64,000 nt of DNA from the NCBI RefSeq assembly GCF_019649055.1, contig NW_026570281.1, positions 847,754 through 911,753 on the forward strand. The letters run 5' to 3'. Below the pieces are notes generated by a model. The model was not told the origin of the DNA. It did not search any database and saw only the letters and a program-made list of their open reading frames with translations. This DNA comes from Paramacrobiotus metropolitanus (Eukaryota > Tardigrada > Eutardigrada > Parachela > Macrobiotidae). A program made the position numbers and the translations under genes. Of the stretch, positions 45,719 through 58,400 are shown one piece after another; the stretch's first letter is position 1; every line of letters starts with the position of its first letter.

Positions 45719-46672
45719 ATGCCCACTATTCGGAAACGTGCACTGCTGCTTTTAATTCTTTTGATTCTTCTGCTGTGGCTGCTGGGACAATTGCTGATGT
45801 TCTGGAAAGCCCCGACCGTAATCATCGAGAATAACCAGCAGTTCCACAATCTGTGCCATGCCAGTGCGCTACCTCCTGACGTCAACCCGACAACCACCAT
45901 CTTCATCATCACGCCAACCTATACCCGTCCCGTACAGAAAGCGGAGCTGACCCGTTTAATGCACACTTTCACCAGTCGCCTCCTCGATACATCTCTGGTA
46001 ATTCACTGGATCCTCGTGGAAGATGCGCCCCGCAAAAGCGATCTCGTGGCTCATCTTCTGCAGAAATCTGGACTTGTTTTCACCCATCTGAACGTAGAGA
46101 CGCCTGCGGAGATGCGTGTGGATGTGAAGAAGGGTGAGAAGAAATGGAGCAAACCACGCGGCGTCCTGCAGCGCAACGCTGGTCTCGAGTGGGTGCGCGG
46201 CAGCGTGCCTGCGGACACGCGGGCGGTCGTGTACTTCGCTGACGATGACAACACGTATGATGTGGAATTGTTCCGCGAAATGGCAGCCATTGAGCGGGTA
46301 GGCGTGTGGCCGGTGGCGTTTGTGGGAGAACTGATGGTGGAGAAGCCGGTGATTGATAACGGGAAAGTGGTGGCGTGGGATGTGGGCTGGAATGCGCAGC
46401 GACCGTTCGCCATCGACATGGCGGGATTTGCGGTCAATCTCCGCTTGATCCATGATCATCCGGACGCGCGATTCGATTTTAACCAACCGGTGGGCTATCA
46501 GGAGTCATTTTTCTTGAAATCCCTAGGCGTGGCCATGGAACATTTGGAGCCGAAAGCGGGGAATGGCAGTCCAGTGCTAGTGTGGCATACACGCGCGGAA
46601 GCCATTAATTTGACACAGGAACGTAAGCGGCGGGCCCAAGGCAGGCCCTCCGATGCAGGCATCGAAGTGTGA
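45719..46672 (+). CDS. B3GAT3: Beta-1,3-glucuronosyltransferase, GT43 family (GlcAT-I-like), intronless
   Basis: A single open frame of 317 residues with type II Golgi topology: a short basic N terminus (MPTIRKR), a leucine-rich anchor at 8-28, then the catalytic domain. The GT43 signature blocks are present: IFIITPTYTRPVQKAELTRL, the WILVEDA strand, the RGVLQRNAGLEW segment, the metal-binding DXD in YFADDDNTYD (175-177), the likely catalytic base E262 in GYQESFF, and WHTR near the C terminus. GlcAT-I adds the last sugar of the tetrasaccharide linker of heparan and chondroitin sulfate proteoglycans; other family members make the HNK-1 epitope. I favour the linker enzyme on overall resemblance, but paralogue assignment is not certain. 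Confidence 0.9.
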   Translation: MPTIRKRALLLLILLILLLWLLGQLLMFWKAPTVIIENNQQFHNLCHASALPPDVNPTTTIFIITPTYTRPVQKAELTRLMHTFTSRLLDTSLVIHWILVEDAPRKSDLVAHLLQKSGLVFTHLNVETPAEMRVDVKKGEKKWSKPRGVLQRNAGLEWVRGSVPADTRAVVYFADDDNTYDVELFREMAAIERVGVWPVAFVGELMVEKPVIDNGKVVAWDVGWNAQRPFAIDMAGFAVNLRLIHDHPDARFDFNQPVGYQESFFLKSLGVAMEHLEPKAGNGSPVLVWHTRAEAINLTQERKRRAQGRPSDAGIEV

Positions 46673-47043
46673 TGGTTTCCCTGATTTGCAATACACCCGA
46701 AATCTTTCGCACCATATTCAGTATTATTGTTTGAGTATCTGCACCACAGACAATTTGTTTTTTCGGTTTTTATCGTGATAACAGCACGTCAGATGCCGCG
46801 GTGATACAGCTGTATAATCACTATAATGTATACGAGTATCGTATACCTTTTTCAGTTTTGCTGTATATACTTTTCCAGTTGTTTATATTTTCTTCAGAAT
46901 CTGGTTTTACACTTTTATTAACAGTTATCACGGGTTTGGGAATTTTGTTATGCATGGATGGACTCTAATTTATCTCAAAAGTCAACAGTTAAAATTTCTA
47001 TGTGCCGAAACAAAAACCAAATAAAAATTAAATGAAAGAACGT
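46673..47043. other. Convergent 3' ends of the GT43 gene and SKI2
   Basis: The stop codons are 371 bases apart. An AATAAA at 47019-47024 could end the plus-strand transcript just before the SKI2 coding end, so the two mRNAs probably overlap antisense. Confidence 0.5.
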
Positions 47044-50000
47044 TCAATCGGTAGTGTACAGACTGCCCACGAACGCGATATCCCTTTTCAGGGCTTTTTG
47101 TGCTTCCTCCATCTTGCTCATTAATCTGCAAACGCCAATTCCGTCAGTTTTGATAATCGTGATTTGGAAGCAAGAGCGTTATTTCGATAAAATCTGAGTT
47201 TTAAATGTACAATGTACGACAAAAGAGTTGAACCGATTGTTCAAAATAACCTCGCAACGACGCATCGCTTAAATTGACGCTTATTATTTAGCTGCGCTGT
47301 GAATAAAGTGCAGCTATACTAGTTGCATCAAAAGGTGTAGAAAAAAATTCTAAACTTTTTGATACTAAACCTGTGGCTGTTTATGGCGAACAGCACGAAT
47401 TCTAGCCATTTTGCTTTCTCGTAGGCACAGCATAGGATCTGTGCGCATAACCGTTTGGCTTGCAATCAATGCTTAAGTCTATGGGAAAGCAAAATGGCTA
47501 GAATTTGTGCTGTTCGCCATAAACAGCCACAGGTTTAGTATCAAAAAGTTTAGAATTTTTTTCTACACCTTTTGATATGCAACTAGTATAGCTGCACTTT
47601 GATATTCACGGAGCGCGAGCGTCTGAAAGTAGTGAGTAAGCGTCCAAGTTTTAGTGGTGGCGTGTGTCGTTGCGAGGTTATTTTGAACCGCGGACCGACT
47701 GATCGGTTCAACCTCTTTTTGTCGTACATTGTAAGTGCGCCAAGCCGCTTTTGATTTGAGATTAACTTGATTTAATTTATAACTGAAAGAAATATTAATA
47801 AGCACAATTCCGGTCAAAAACAACGGTTACCTGGAATTTCCGGTGACCTTGGCGGCGGCTTTGACATCCCGGCAAACCTCATCTAGTCGGGTCATGGTGC
47901 GGACAATAATTCCCTCCTGCACCTCAGTCAAACCGGTGATTTCCACAAACGGCATCCCCAGACACCACTGCCACACTACCTCAGCCAGCCCGAAATTCAT
48001 GGCATCGGCCACATAGCTCACGGCCTCCTTCATCCCGGCCTCTCGCTGCGCTTGTCCGATTTCCAGCGCCACACTGCGCATAGCCTCGACTCCGTCGCTC
48101 AGTCCCGGTGGTAGGACAATCTCGGCGTCCACTTTTCCTTGGAAGACCAGTCCGGAGAGGAGAGCCACGATCTCCGCTGGCTGGCGATCGGTAAAGATAT
48201 TATGGAAGACGCATTCGGCCATGAGGAGATCGTGCTCGGTGGTGGATATCTCGCAAGCTACTCGCCCACGGACGGTAATACTCAAGTCGGGCAGGACATA
48301 CTGCAAACGGTGCAGTACGTCCAGGCGCTGCTGGTATTCGGGGAGGAAACGCAGACTATCATTTGAAAGCAGGTGGCGCAGCTGGGCAATCTGATCCACG
48401 ATGTCCAGGCGGTGTTTTTCTTGCTCCACCTGAAATTTTAAAAAATCAATAAAAGGACAACTAGCACTCCAATTTTAAATACCTAAATGTGGCCAGTGAA
48501 CACTGAAATAATTCATAACCTATTTATTTTACGACTATCTGCATCTGTAGTGCCACGGCAAATAATCAGCCTTGATCATGCTTTTGATAAGGCGTACATG
48601 CTTATAGAAATCCGGGCATTTACGGCAGTCGAAATAGTTCAATGTTGATTCCAGCGCCAGCATCTCTTCCCATTGCTCAATAAATTGCATATCGGTCAGC
48701 TTGAAGTCTTTGTTAGGGCTCAGTGGTTCAAGTTTTTTTAACCCAGAAATCTGCGAAGCAACCTTTTCGATCACCTCCTGAAACGATTTTCTGAAAAATC
48801 AATTACAATTTTGGCAAGTTCCCTACAAGTTATAAAAGGATAAGCCCAAAAATTCTTTTTAATATTTTGTTGCGCACTTGGCTTTGTTCGATGTTTTGGC
48901 CGCTTCCGCTTCGGACATGATCCGCTCGGTTTCGGCTTTGACCGTGGCATTCATAACTTGATGGATCTCCCCGCACGCCAGTCGTCTAACATCCGCCACT
49001 ACACTACCCACCTCCAAGCCACTGAATTCAAGCACTCTAAAGTATCGTTCCGATTGCGGTGTACGAGAGGGTGCTGAGACAATGATGCCGGCGCTGGGCG
49101 GACGATGGATGTCGGCATTCGTGGTAACCACGCGGCCGGGTGCCAGCAGACGGTTGTCCGGACTGAGAAGAACAGTATTCAGCTTTTTCCGCAGTGCACG
49201 ACAATTGTCAAATGTCCTGAGAAGAGGTGAAAGAAAGAAGGATTCAATATCAACCACCACCGCTGACACTTAAAATAATTAAATAAAAAAACTTCTGTAG
49301 CGCCCAGGACAACATTGCACAGTGCTTGTGGTTAGCATAGTGCCTCCAACTGTAAAGCATACTCTCACACTATTCAGTGTGCTTTTCTTATTGACTATGA
49401 TTCTGTAAATTTGTACAAAAACTAGGAATATCCGAATGTACTTAAATTACATTTAAGAGTTTAAAATAAACCAGGAAAATTATGAACCGCCAAAAAAACC
49501 AAAAAATATGGCTTATAAAGGGGAAGCTGTGAGATAAATGTTCAAAACCCGCACATAACCGAAATTCAAGAAAACCACACCTACCGGCAATAATTTCCAA
49601 TATCAGCTTTACAAACCGCACACTCCAGCTCCACCATCTGATTGGCCTGACCGATCAACTGGGCCAACTGCTCTTCCTGCTCGGGGTTGCGGCTGGCATT
49701 ACTGTGCTCTGAAAAGCTGCGCTTCATCACATCCATGATAGAAATTGTGCCGATGCGCAGCAGCTGCAGAATCATCCCGTAAGTCAGCCGGAACTGCGAG
49801 TGCAGTTTCATGGGCACGCCCAGGATCATGTGGTTGAGTTTGGAGCTATCGGGGATGCGTGCCATCTTGCACAGAATGTACACCGTCCCCGTCTTGTCCA
49901 GACCGCGCCGACCGGCCCGTCCCGACATCTGAATGTACTCACCGGGGTGCAGATCGCGAAATTCGGTGCCGTCGTGTTTGCGGATGCTGTCGAAAACCAC

Positions 50001-53000
50001 ACTCCGCGCCGGCATATTGACGCCCATGGCGAATGTCTCCGTCGCCAGTAAGATCTAGCAAATAGTTGCATGTGGAGTGGAGGTAATGGATCAATCAAAC
50101 TGACACTCAACAAATTCCGAAAAACATACGATACTAAATGTCGCAATATTAACCACTTATTAAAATAAGGGGGAAAAATTACTGGGGATAGTGTTGTCAC
50201 CGTTGTGGCATTTTCGAAGGAAAATTAACGAGCCTTCACACAGTCCTGCAGCAGCTTTTTTAGACTATTCTATTTCGAATAAGATAAAAATTTCTGTGGA
50301 GAGTTCGCTCTCTTCAAAAACTAAACAGCCACTAAAGAAAAACTAATACTGTTATGCGTTACCTTTACAAGACCTTGTTGGAAGAGCATCTCCACAGCCT
50401 CTTTCATAATGGGCAGAATGCCGCTGTGATGCACACCGACGCCTCTTTCCAGGTAATACTCCAGGCGCAGAATCTGCGGTAGCTTTCGGTCGCTTTCGTT
50501 CAGACGAGATGTGGCTTTCCGGAAGAAAGTCACTATTGTGTGCCTGAAAAGACAATCAATTAGGTTAGCAAAACAAGTATTGCTGGACAAAGGAATTGCT
50601 CAAAAGAAAATGCCGTAGAGCAGTTTAATGATTTATGGTGCGCGGATAAAAAATCAAAGATCACTGTATGTAGTCTGCTCTAAATACAACACGGATGGGC
50701 GTCATGGATGCTCCAAAACTAAAATTTTGAAAGGGGTAACTTTAACCACTCACATCACTTACCGTGTTACCGATATAAGTGATGATGCACAGGGAAACAA
50801 ACAAAATTCAATACAGAGTTTACGCCTATTATTCCAAAAAATAATTTCAAAAAGTACGTACAGCAACACATACTTCTCTGACTGACTGGTCAAATCCAAG
50901 GAACTGAGCATGTCTCCCAGTTGATCACAGCGATTGCGTGAGAAGACAAAAGCAATAACCGGCATGAGTTCTTTCTGTTGGACAAAGTCCATAAAGGCTA
51001 GCCAGACAGTCTTGTCTTGTTTGGGTGGCAGGCGCTCGCTGAGCGACAAGCCCATCTTGATGTTGTTCTTCTTTTCGTACTCCTTCTGGATGCCAACTGC
51101 TTCCGAGTGGTTTTTCGTCAGCATCTCCCCTCTGGTGCTGACAATCACCAGATCCTTGTCAATCGTTTTGCTGCCCACGCAGACGAAGAGATGATGCTCC
51201 AGCGGCACCGGGCGCTTCGTGGTGCTAATCACGTAAATTTTACGCTGTTTGATGCGACTATAAGGAGCAAAACATGATGAAAGGAACGCTACTGTAATCA
51301 AAACGTAATGAAAATTTATTACTTAGTTAAACAGCAAAAAATTATGGACACTGTCACCAAATTGCAGCACTTGGAAAGAAACAGAATAATACGTGAGAAT
51401 CTCAGGTAAGTAATGTCAGAACTCAGAAGTATTCAGTCCATAAAAAAACCAGCTAGTAACTCCCCAAATACTTCAAAAATGTAGGCAGAAAAGCTCAGAA
51501 AAAGAAAAAAACTATTCAGCTGAAAACTGGTACCAGAGACACCGAGCTCTCAACCAGCCAATCATTGCATAAAAAACAGAACCCAATCGAATGATTCACT
51601 GGAGAAAAGAAAGAGAAAAACGGTAGTCAGATCAGTTTACCCGATCCAGTCGGCAAACTCCATGGCATTTGGCACCGTCGCACTGAGCATCACGATGCCC
51701 ACCTGCGCCGGCAACATAATTAGAATCTCTTCCCATACTACGCCCCGCTCGGCATCATTGACATAGTGCACTTCGTCGAAGATAACCCAGTCCAGGTCGC
51801 GGACAATCTCCGATCCACGGTACAGCATGGAGCGCAGGATCTCAGTGGTCATAACCAGACAGTGGGAGTTTGGCTCGATCTGCACGTCGCCGGTCAGCAG
51901 ACCAACATCGTGGAAAGTGCTCTTGAAGTCGCGGTACTTCTGGTTGGATAAGGCTTTGATGGGCGACGTGTACACGCAGCGTGTTTTGGCGCGCAAGCTC
52001 AAAGCGATGGCGTACTCGGCCACTACTGTTTTACCGGCGGAAGTGTGGGCTGCCACAAAGACGCTGTCGTGCTGGAGTGCAAAACAATTTGTAGGTGGCT
52101 TAAGTAAAGAAATTTCTAAAAATTATTACATTTTTTAAGTGTTTTTTCTTGTTTCTATTTTTTATCGACAAAGGAGCAGCATCACAATAACTCGAGTAGT
52201 GAACGTACTATAATACCACCGGTTTATGACCACCGTGCACAAGAGGGAGAGGACCATACAAAGTTATTGATCTAAAGTGCTAGTAAATCCGAATGATTTG
52301 CAGTGAGATACGTAATACATGCAAACACAACTGACCGTGAGCATTAGCATATCACAGCTTTCAACAGATTTTTGCTTACGTTTTCCAGATGTAGCACAGC
52401 TTGCTTTTGGAAAATATCCAATTCAAAGGGATATTTATGAGCCATATTAGGCATTTTGGCGGCAAAGTCCGGAATAGGAATGCCAACGTCGACTTTTACA
52501 GCCCACGATTTGATGTTCTTCAAATCTGTCAAAGTGAAACAGAAGCATTATTATTTTGTACTATCGCTGCGTACGCCTGAAGTCTGAAAACAGAGCATAC
52601 AGCACCAGCGATATAAAATAATTAGAATTTTACTAATGTAATTAAAAAACGCAGAAAACACCGTTCACAGCGTCCCTACCGGTAGCAGAAGAAATTCGCA
52701 AAGCCGAATGGGATCCATCCAATCCATCCAGCTCATCGTCAGCGAAGAGCTCACTGTATATTTCTCCATAACCGGCCAATTCCAGCAGACTGCGCATGTC
52801 TTTCCACAACCGCTCATCTGCTACCTTATTCGCGCCAGTGACTGGCTGGACGGCCTGCCACTTTTTCAGTAAATCCAGTTCCTTTTCACTCAACAGGTCG
52901 TTCAGTCCATTAATGAAAGGCAGTTTAGCAAAAGCAGATTCCGAAGCGTTAAAAAAGAATTCCTCGTTATCAGCAAATTCTGGTGGACACTGTGGTAGTT

Positions 53001-54349
53001 TATCGAAATTTTTCAAATATTCTCGGCCTGCAAAAACACCCAAGCGATGTTTTGAGTAAAACCAATCACTTTAAAATCTATTTTCATGCGCTTAACTACG
53101 CAAAATAAGAATACGTTAAGTACCACATAAAAACGCATTTTTATCAAGTTTTGCCAGAGATCAAATACTGACGAACACACCTTCTTCAAGCATTTCCTGG
53201 GACGGAAGTGCGAACCTGTCAATCTCGCTAAACGCACTCTCCATGCCTCCGGGAACAAACGGCATCTGCGTTACACTTCCGAAAAGGTAATTCTCTCCGG
53301 GTTGAGTTGGTTCTCGCCGGAAATCAGCGGAGTTGCGACTGTTCATTTCCATCCCATTTGTGTCAATCTAATAACTGGTAACGATCACACTCACTCACCA
53401 TGGCGCATCAAAATCAAGAAAATAAATACTTAACTTTCAACGCTGCAGTACAGTACATAAAATCAGAAATGGTTACTGTTTGGGATAATTCATATCGCAT
53501 TCATAAACAATACAACCACGTACTTAAAACTTGGACGATTAAAAAGCAACGCATTATATTATCATAGTGATATCAGTTCTTAAAAAACAAACCAATTAAT
53601 AACCTTAAAATAAAGTTCACATTAGCTTTTATTCTGATTTTCTGGTCACTGAGTGTGCTTGTTATAAACAATAATCGTACAAAACCGAATACCAATGCAA
53701 CTCAACGAACGTCAAACTGGCCCAAACATTACATAAAAATAGAAAGCAATAGCGTGTGGGATTTTAATTTCACGCATTTGTCGGAAATTCGGAAAAAAAT
53801 AATTAACTGGAAATTTTGCAAATTTAATACAGTATGAGTAAAGTTAAACTAAACAAACCTAAAGCATTTTTTAAAAATTAAATTCTCCAAGAAAAGTCGC
53901 ATCAGCTGATTAACCTCGCGCCATGCAGCGGGATTCCGGTTGAAGGGATCGCGTTCGAGGACCATCTCGAAATCCAGCGGCGGATAACTCCATGCGTGAT
54001 GCACATCCGGCGGCTCATCCTCCAGCACCGTCGCCTGCTGCAGCTGCGGCAGGGTCAGGTACTCACGCATGATCTCCTCGGGCTGGAGACGCGCTTCCAA
54101 GCGGGCGAGGGTTGTGGCGTCCATCTGCTGAATGTGCTGACGGATGCGCAGCACTTCCTCTGTGTCGGACGAGCTGGCTGCTGGAACATGCTGACGGAGT
54201 TGTAGGAGAGAGATGTCAGGGATGCGGCTCTGACCCAGATATGGCAGCTGCAGGGCGGGTGGGTCGGGTGAGAATTCAGCATCCAAGGAATCACTAAACT
54301 GCCTGTGCGCCACGGCCAGGCGCAGGGTTCGCTCCAGCTCTGCGTCCAT
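47044..54349 (-). CDS. SKIC2: SKI complex DExH-box RNA helicase SKI2
   Basis: Twelve exons keep phase: 54349-53915, 53367-53181, 53027-52680, 52525-52380, 52071-51641, 51257-50874, 50543-50363, 50054-49585, 49216-48878, 48790-48598, 48429-47831 and 47125-47044. The product is 1264 residues (human SKIV2L 1246). An N-terminal arm carries [14 protein letters not shown], then [10 protein letters not shown] and Walker [10 protein letters not shown] (379-387), the DEVH box at 471-474 (FDEVHYVND), [15 protein letters not shown], the [13 protein letters not shown] and [12 protein letters not shown] motifs, an insertion domain, and the C-terminal helical domain ending [17 protein letters not shown]2 with SKI3 and SKI8 extracts mRNA from ribosomes and feeds it to the cytoplasmic exosome. 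The last intron (47126-47830) carries a foldback element. Confidence 0.95.
47210..47731. mobile_element. 522-bp foldback (palindromic) DNA element in a SKI2 intron
   Basis: The two halves are near-perfect reverse complements. The outer ends begin CAATGTACGACAAAA and the inner arms of about 115 bases (around 47310-47425 and 47480-47595) are almost identical inverted, with a spacer of about 50 bases. Both ends are flanked by TA (47208-47209, 47732-47733), fitting a Tc1/mariner-type target. There is no transposase. In the SKI2 pre-mRNA it should fold into a very long hairpin. Confidence 0.75.
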
Positions 54350-55486
54350 GGATGATGGATGGTCTCAGGTGGTCTGCCTGACTTTGTTGGTATTGCGGTT
54401 TCTAACATCTGCTATACGCGCAACGTTTGCGTTTTATCGATACAGCTGCTACAATAAAAATTTAAAAGTAAGTTTTATTAGATTACTGATTATAAACAGG
54501 AGGAGAAACGAAAATCACAAGCAGACAAACTTCAAAAATCAAAAAGCAAGTCAAAGGCAAATTTTATGTGAGCCGGAAGGTGGCGGTTACTTTGCAGTTT
54601 GCACTTTGCCGCTCGAGAGCTGGCGTCACTGCAAAAAATTCTTCCCTGGAATGGTTAATTTGCTGCCCTCTTTGCTTTAAGCTTTTAACTATGAGAAACG
54701 TTAAAATTAATTTCCAATATTAAAATTTAGACATTCGAACGATAGTAATATTTTGTATCAGCTTTGGCTCACCGCCAAGATAATGTCCAGCTTTTGACGG
54801 CCTGGCCTGCCTCCTCGATTCGTTTTGCCGCGTAAACGGAATGCCATAAAGTATGCAGCGCGTGTATAAAGAAAGGCTGTACCAGGTGTGACAATCGAAC
54901 AAAGCTCGTTCGGTGATTTCTCGCACAGACGATAACTGTTGTTTCAGACGTTTCTGAGCAAGCGTCGGTACTGGTATGCATCAGCTTTTTCCAGTAATTT
55001 TTCTGGTTTAGTAGTGACAGCGTGTATTAATCAAATTCCTTGAACTTTGAAGCTAGATAGCCCCTTTTCCTAGAAGGTCGCATCTTGTCTATCAAATCCC
55101 AGGCTCTCATCACTCCTGTTGTGGTTTTCGGGTCTGCTTGATCAGGTAAAAGTCACCGTAAAACATAAAAGCGGAAGGAGGCAGAGGGCGAGTTCGCCAA
55201 TCCAGGGACCGCAGATCTGACTTTTATCACACTTACTGACTTACGTCTTACAGATTTACTTTATTAGTGTTACAACCTGGAAGCGCTGCCTTCTAGTCTT
55301 GAATTTAATCACATTACCAACGAATGTGAGAAAACTGATATGAGTGCAGACTGTACAATAGCACACCAATTCGTAAACCATAACAAAATCTGCAAGGAAC
55401 GACAAGGTTACGATAGCATTCTCATTATTGAAATTTGAGCGTTTTCTAGTTTCCTTAACATTTTATTTGGCAGATAGCTGTTCATT
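54350..55486. promoter_or_regulatory. Divergent promoter region of SKI2 and lamin
   Basis: About 1.1 kb without a protein-like ORF. A CAG near 55470 just before the lamin ATG may be an acceptor of a 5' UTR intron. No TATA box or repeat was recognised. Confidence 0.4.
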
Positions 55487-58400
55487 ATGGACGGGGGAGG
55501 AGTCGTAACCCGTTCTCGTCAGCGACAACGCAGTGAGTCCCAGGAACCTGTCCCCGTCAATGCCCATCGTCGGGACAAGAGCAGCGGTGCTCCGACCATG
55601 GATGCCGTGCCCGAGCAGGTCACCGCTGAATCCTTGTCGACGCCCTCATCACAGTCCAGCCAGAAAAGCTACAGCAACGGCATCCGCAATGGCCACCACG
55701 GCTCGAACGGTTTCCACATGGATACGCCGCCGTCCAGCCAGAGCGCCGGATCCCGGCCGTTGAGCCCCACATCGATGACACGCGAGGCGGAGAAGCAGGA
55801 GTTGCAGAAGCTCAACAGCCGCTTGGCCATACTCTTGAGCAAACTACACGAGTCCAATTCAGAAAACATCACATTAAAGGTAGTGTGAAAAATCTGTTAA
55901 TGTTTTATTTAGTTGAGTAAAATGTCCAGCGATTGACCTTACTCGTGTAATCGTATTTATTGTATGATTTATCCTGTTAACATTGATCTCAAAATAATGT
56001 GGTAATTTCGTGCGTGAGGTTTGTAATAATTGGAGTACCGTCATTTACTCGTGTTTTGTAATATGGTGCAATAAAATTAAAACACAGGTAATCAATTTTA
56101 TGCGGTCTGACGATTTTATGCACTCTCATTGCACGAGATCCGTACGTAAACGGTGAAATGGGTCTCACTGATATACAGTTGACGGTATATAGAAATTGAT
56201 GTGGCTTCACTGGCTTGCACACTTTACACACGTTGGAAGTGGTAATGTGAGTTATTGGTAGGAGGCTCTGGCTCTGAAGGAAGGCGAAACCCAAGCGCTT
56301 CTGGACTCTCAGTTAGCCATCTACCAAACACAAGTGCGAAGTCTCAGCGCTGCCCTGGATCAGGAGAACAACCAAAAGGTCCAGGAGATCTTCGCGCGTG
56401 AGCGGGCTCAGGCCGAATTGCAACAGCTGACAGAAAGGTTTGCTGCAGCGACGATCATCGGCAATTGCTTAAAGAATGAACGTAGAATACTGAATGTGAT
56501 CTTGTTTGAAACTGACTTCTGCGCTTCTTGTGTAGGGTGGCCGATCTGCAGGACCGCTTTGATGACGCCGAAAACAGGGCGAAGGGCGCCGAAAAGCTGC
56601 AACGCGAAAGTGACCGCAAACTGGCCGACGCCCAGATTGCCCTTAACGAGGCCAACATGCAGAAGATGGTACGTCGTTATCATGCGTAGAAGCATCCATT
56701 TTTCTTTCAACCCTATGTTTTTCGTTGTTCTTTTTTTTAAATTTTCGCATGGTAAAGAGTTGAATGTTCAAGTTTCGCAGTATCATAGTTCCAACAAATC
56801 ATACCTGATGTTTTGTTTAAAGTACTTCAAGGCGGAATTCGACAAACTCCAGGCGCAGCTACGTTCTCTACAGAGTGCCCTGGAAGAAGAAGTGGCGGAT
56901 AAGGCGAAACTGCAAAATCAGTTGAACACGGTTAAAGAAGCGGCAGAGTTTGAAATTAAACTGGCCATGGATGTAGGTGTTTTCTGGTATTATTTTTACG
57001 CTGGCTTGCAAAGCTGTTTTAAATGGTTCTTCAGAGACTGAAACACCAGGCTATTCCCATCGACAGCGTGGACGCCAGTGCTCGCCGTTCATTCAACGAG
57101 GTTAACCTAGACCGTATCCGGGAAAATTTCCAGCAGGACATGGAAGATCAGCGCCAGGAAATTGAAGAACAACTGCATGACATGTACCAGAGAAAGGTAG
57201 TGTGACCAAAATGAACTCTACCGTCGTGAAAATAGCCACTGAATAATGACGTTAATAATTATTGGCAGAAATTGTTGACGAGGAATTGTACGCAGCGAAA
57301 ACGTTTTTACTTTTAAGAATTATCGGTATTTTTACTAAAACTAAAAATTTTTTAGTTATATTATAATTAGGTTACTAATTATTTGGCCATTTTTTCGACT
57401 GGTATTTCGGAATTGTTTTATATCCTAGATAGAGGATATGTCAAATCAAATGCGGATCATGGAACAGGATCTGGAACAGGCTCAACGTAGCGCAGTAACA
57501 GCTAATAAAAATTACCGGGATATGTCGCAACAGCTGTCTGCAAATGCCAAAGTGGTATGTATTTTCTATTTTGAATTAATTCGGGAGTTTCGCTACTTCT
57601 ACTGTGCATTGTGCTGAATCTGTTTTATTTATGTATTTTTCAGAATCGCGAAATTGAGGACGATTTGGCTCGGATGCGTGCGGAATTCGATCGCTACAAA
57701 GAAAATGCTGAGGGGCGCTTGTTTGATGCGTCCAACGCGCTGCGGGAAAAGAGTCACATGTATCAGGAGGTACTAACTCAAAATCAGGAGCTAAGGGACG
57801 CTCACGCTGACATCCTGGCTGAACTGAGAGTCTATGACGAACTGATGAAAAGTCTGGAGCAAAAGTGAGTAAAAGGCAACGCGGATTTAAATAATTGTGT
57901 ATTACTGTTTTGATTGTAAGCCGTAATATGTTTTTAACCTTTACTTGCTAATTAATTTAAACTGTTGATGGGTTAAATTTTTACGCTTAGTCGAATTTCA
58001 AAATATTTTTAAACAGACCTATTATATTACTGTACATCTTTCTACAAACTATTTTTGGTCGTTCTGTTAATTTCGGTCTCATAAATGGGAAACATTTGCC
58101 GTAAAAATTGCTATTATGTCTCCGTTCAATGGACAGTTTAGTCAAACGAGCTTTGGTTTAATGACTATCTGCAACAGAGTTGGTATTCCAACGCCGGAAC
58201 GCAGCTTCAACCGTTCATCTGTGGTGGGCAATAAAAAACGCAAACACTCTGACTTCTATCCGGTGTCTCTTGAAAAATCAGCAAGTCGGATGGGATCCTT
58301 TGGGCGACCGTCGTCATCGCAGACTACAGTCAAAGCGTCGGCCAACAAATCTCGCTCTAATGGCGACATTTGCATCTCGGAAATGGATCCCGGCAAGTTC

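Noticed and set aside
45956-46486. Minus-strand ORF of 176 residues rich in Arg and His
   Set aside because: Antisense shadow of the GT43 enzyme, whose motifs are clear on the plus strand.
53849-54349. A separate gene upstream of SKI2
   Set aside because: A phase-0 join from 53915 to 53367 continues into SKI2, and the combined length fits the family.
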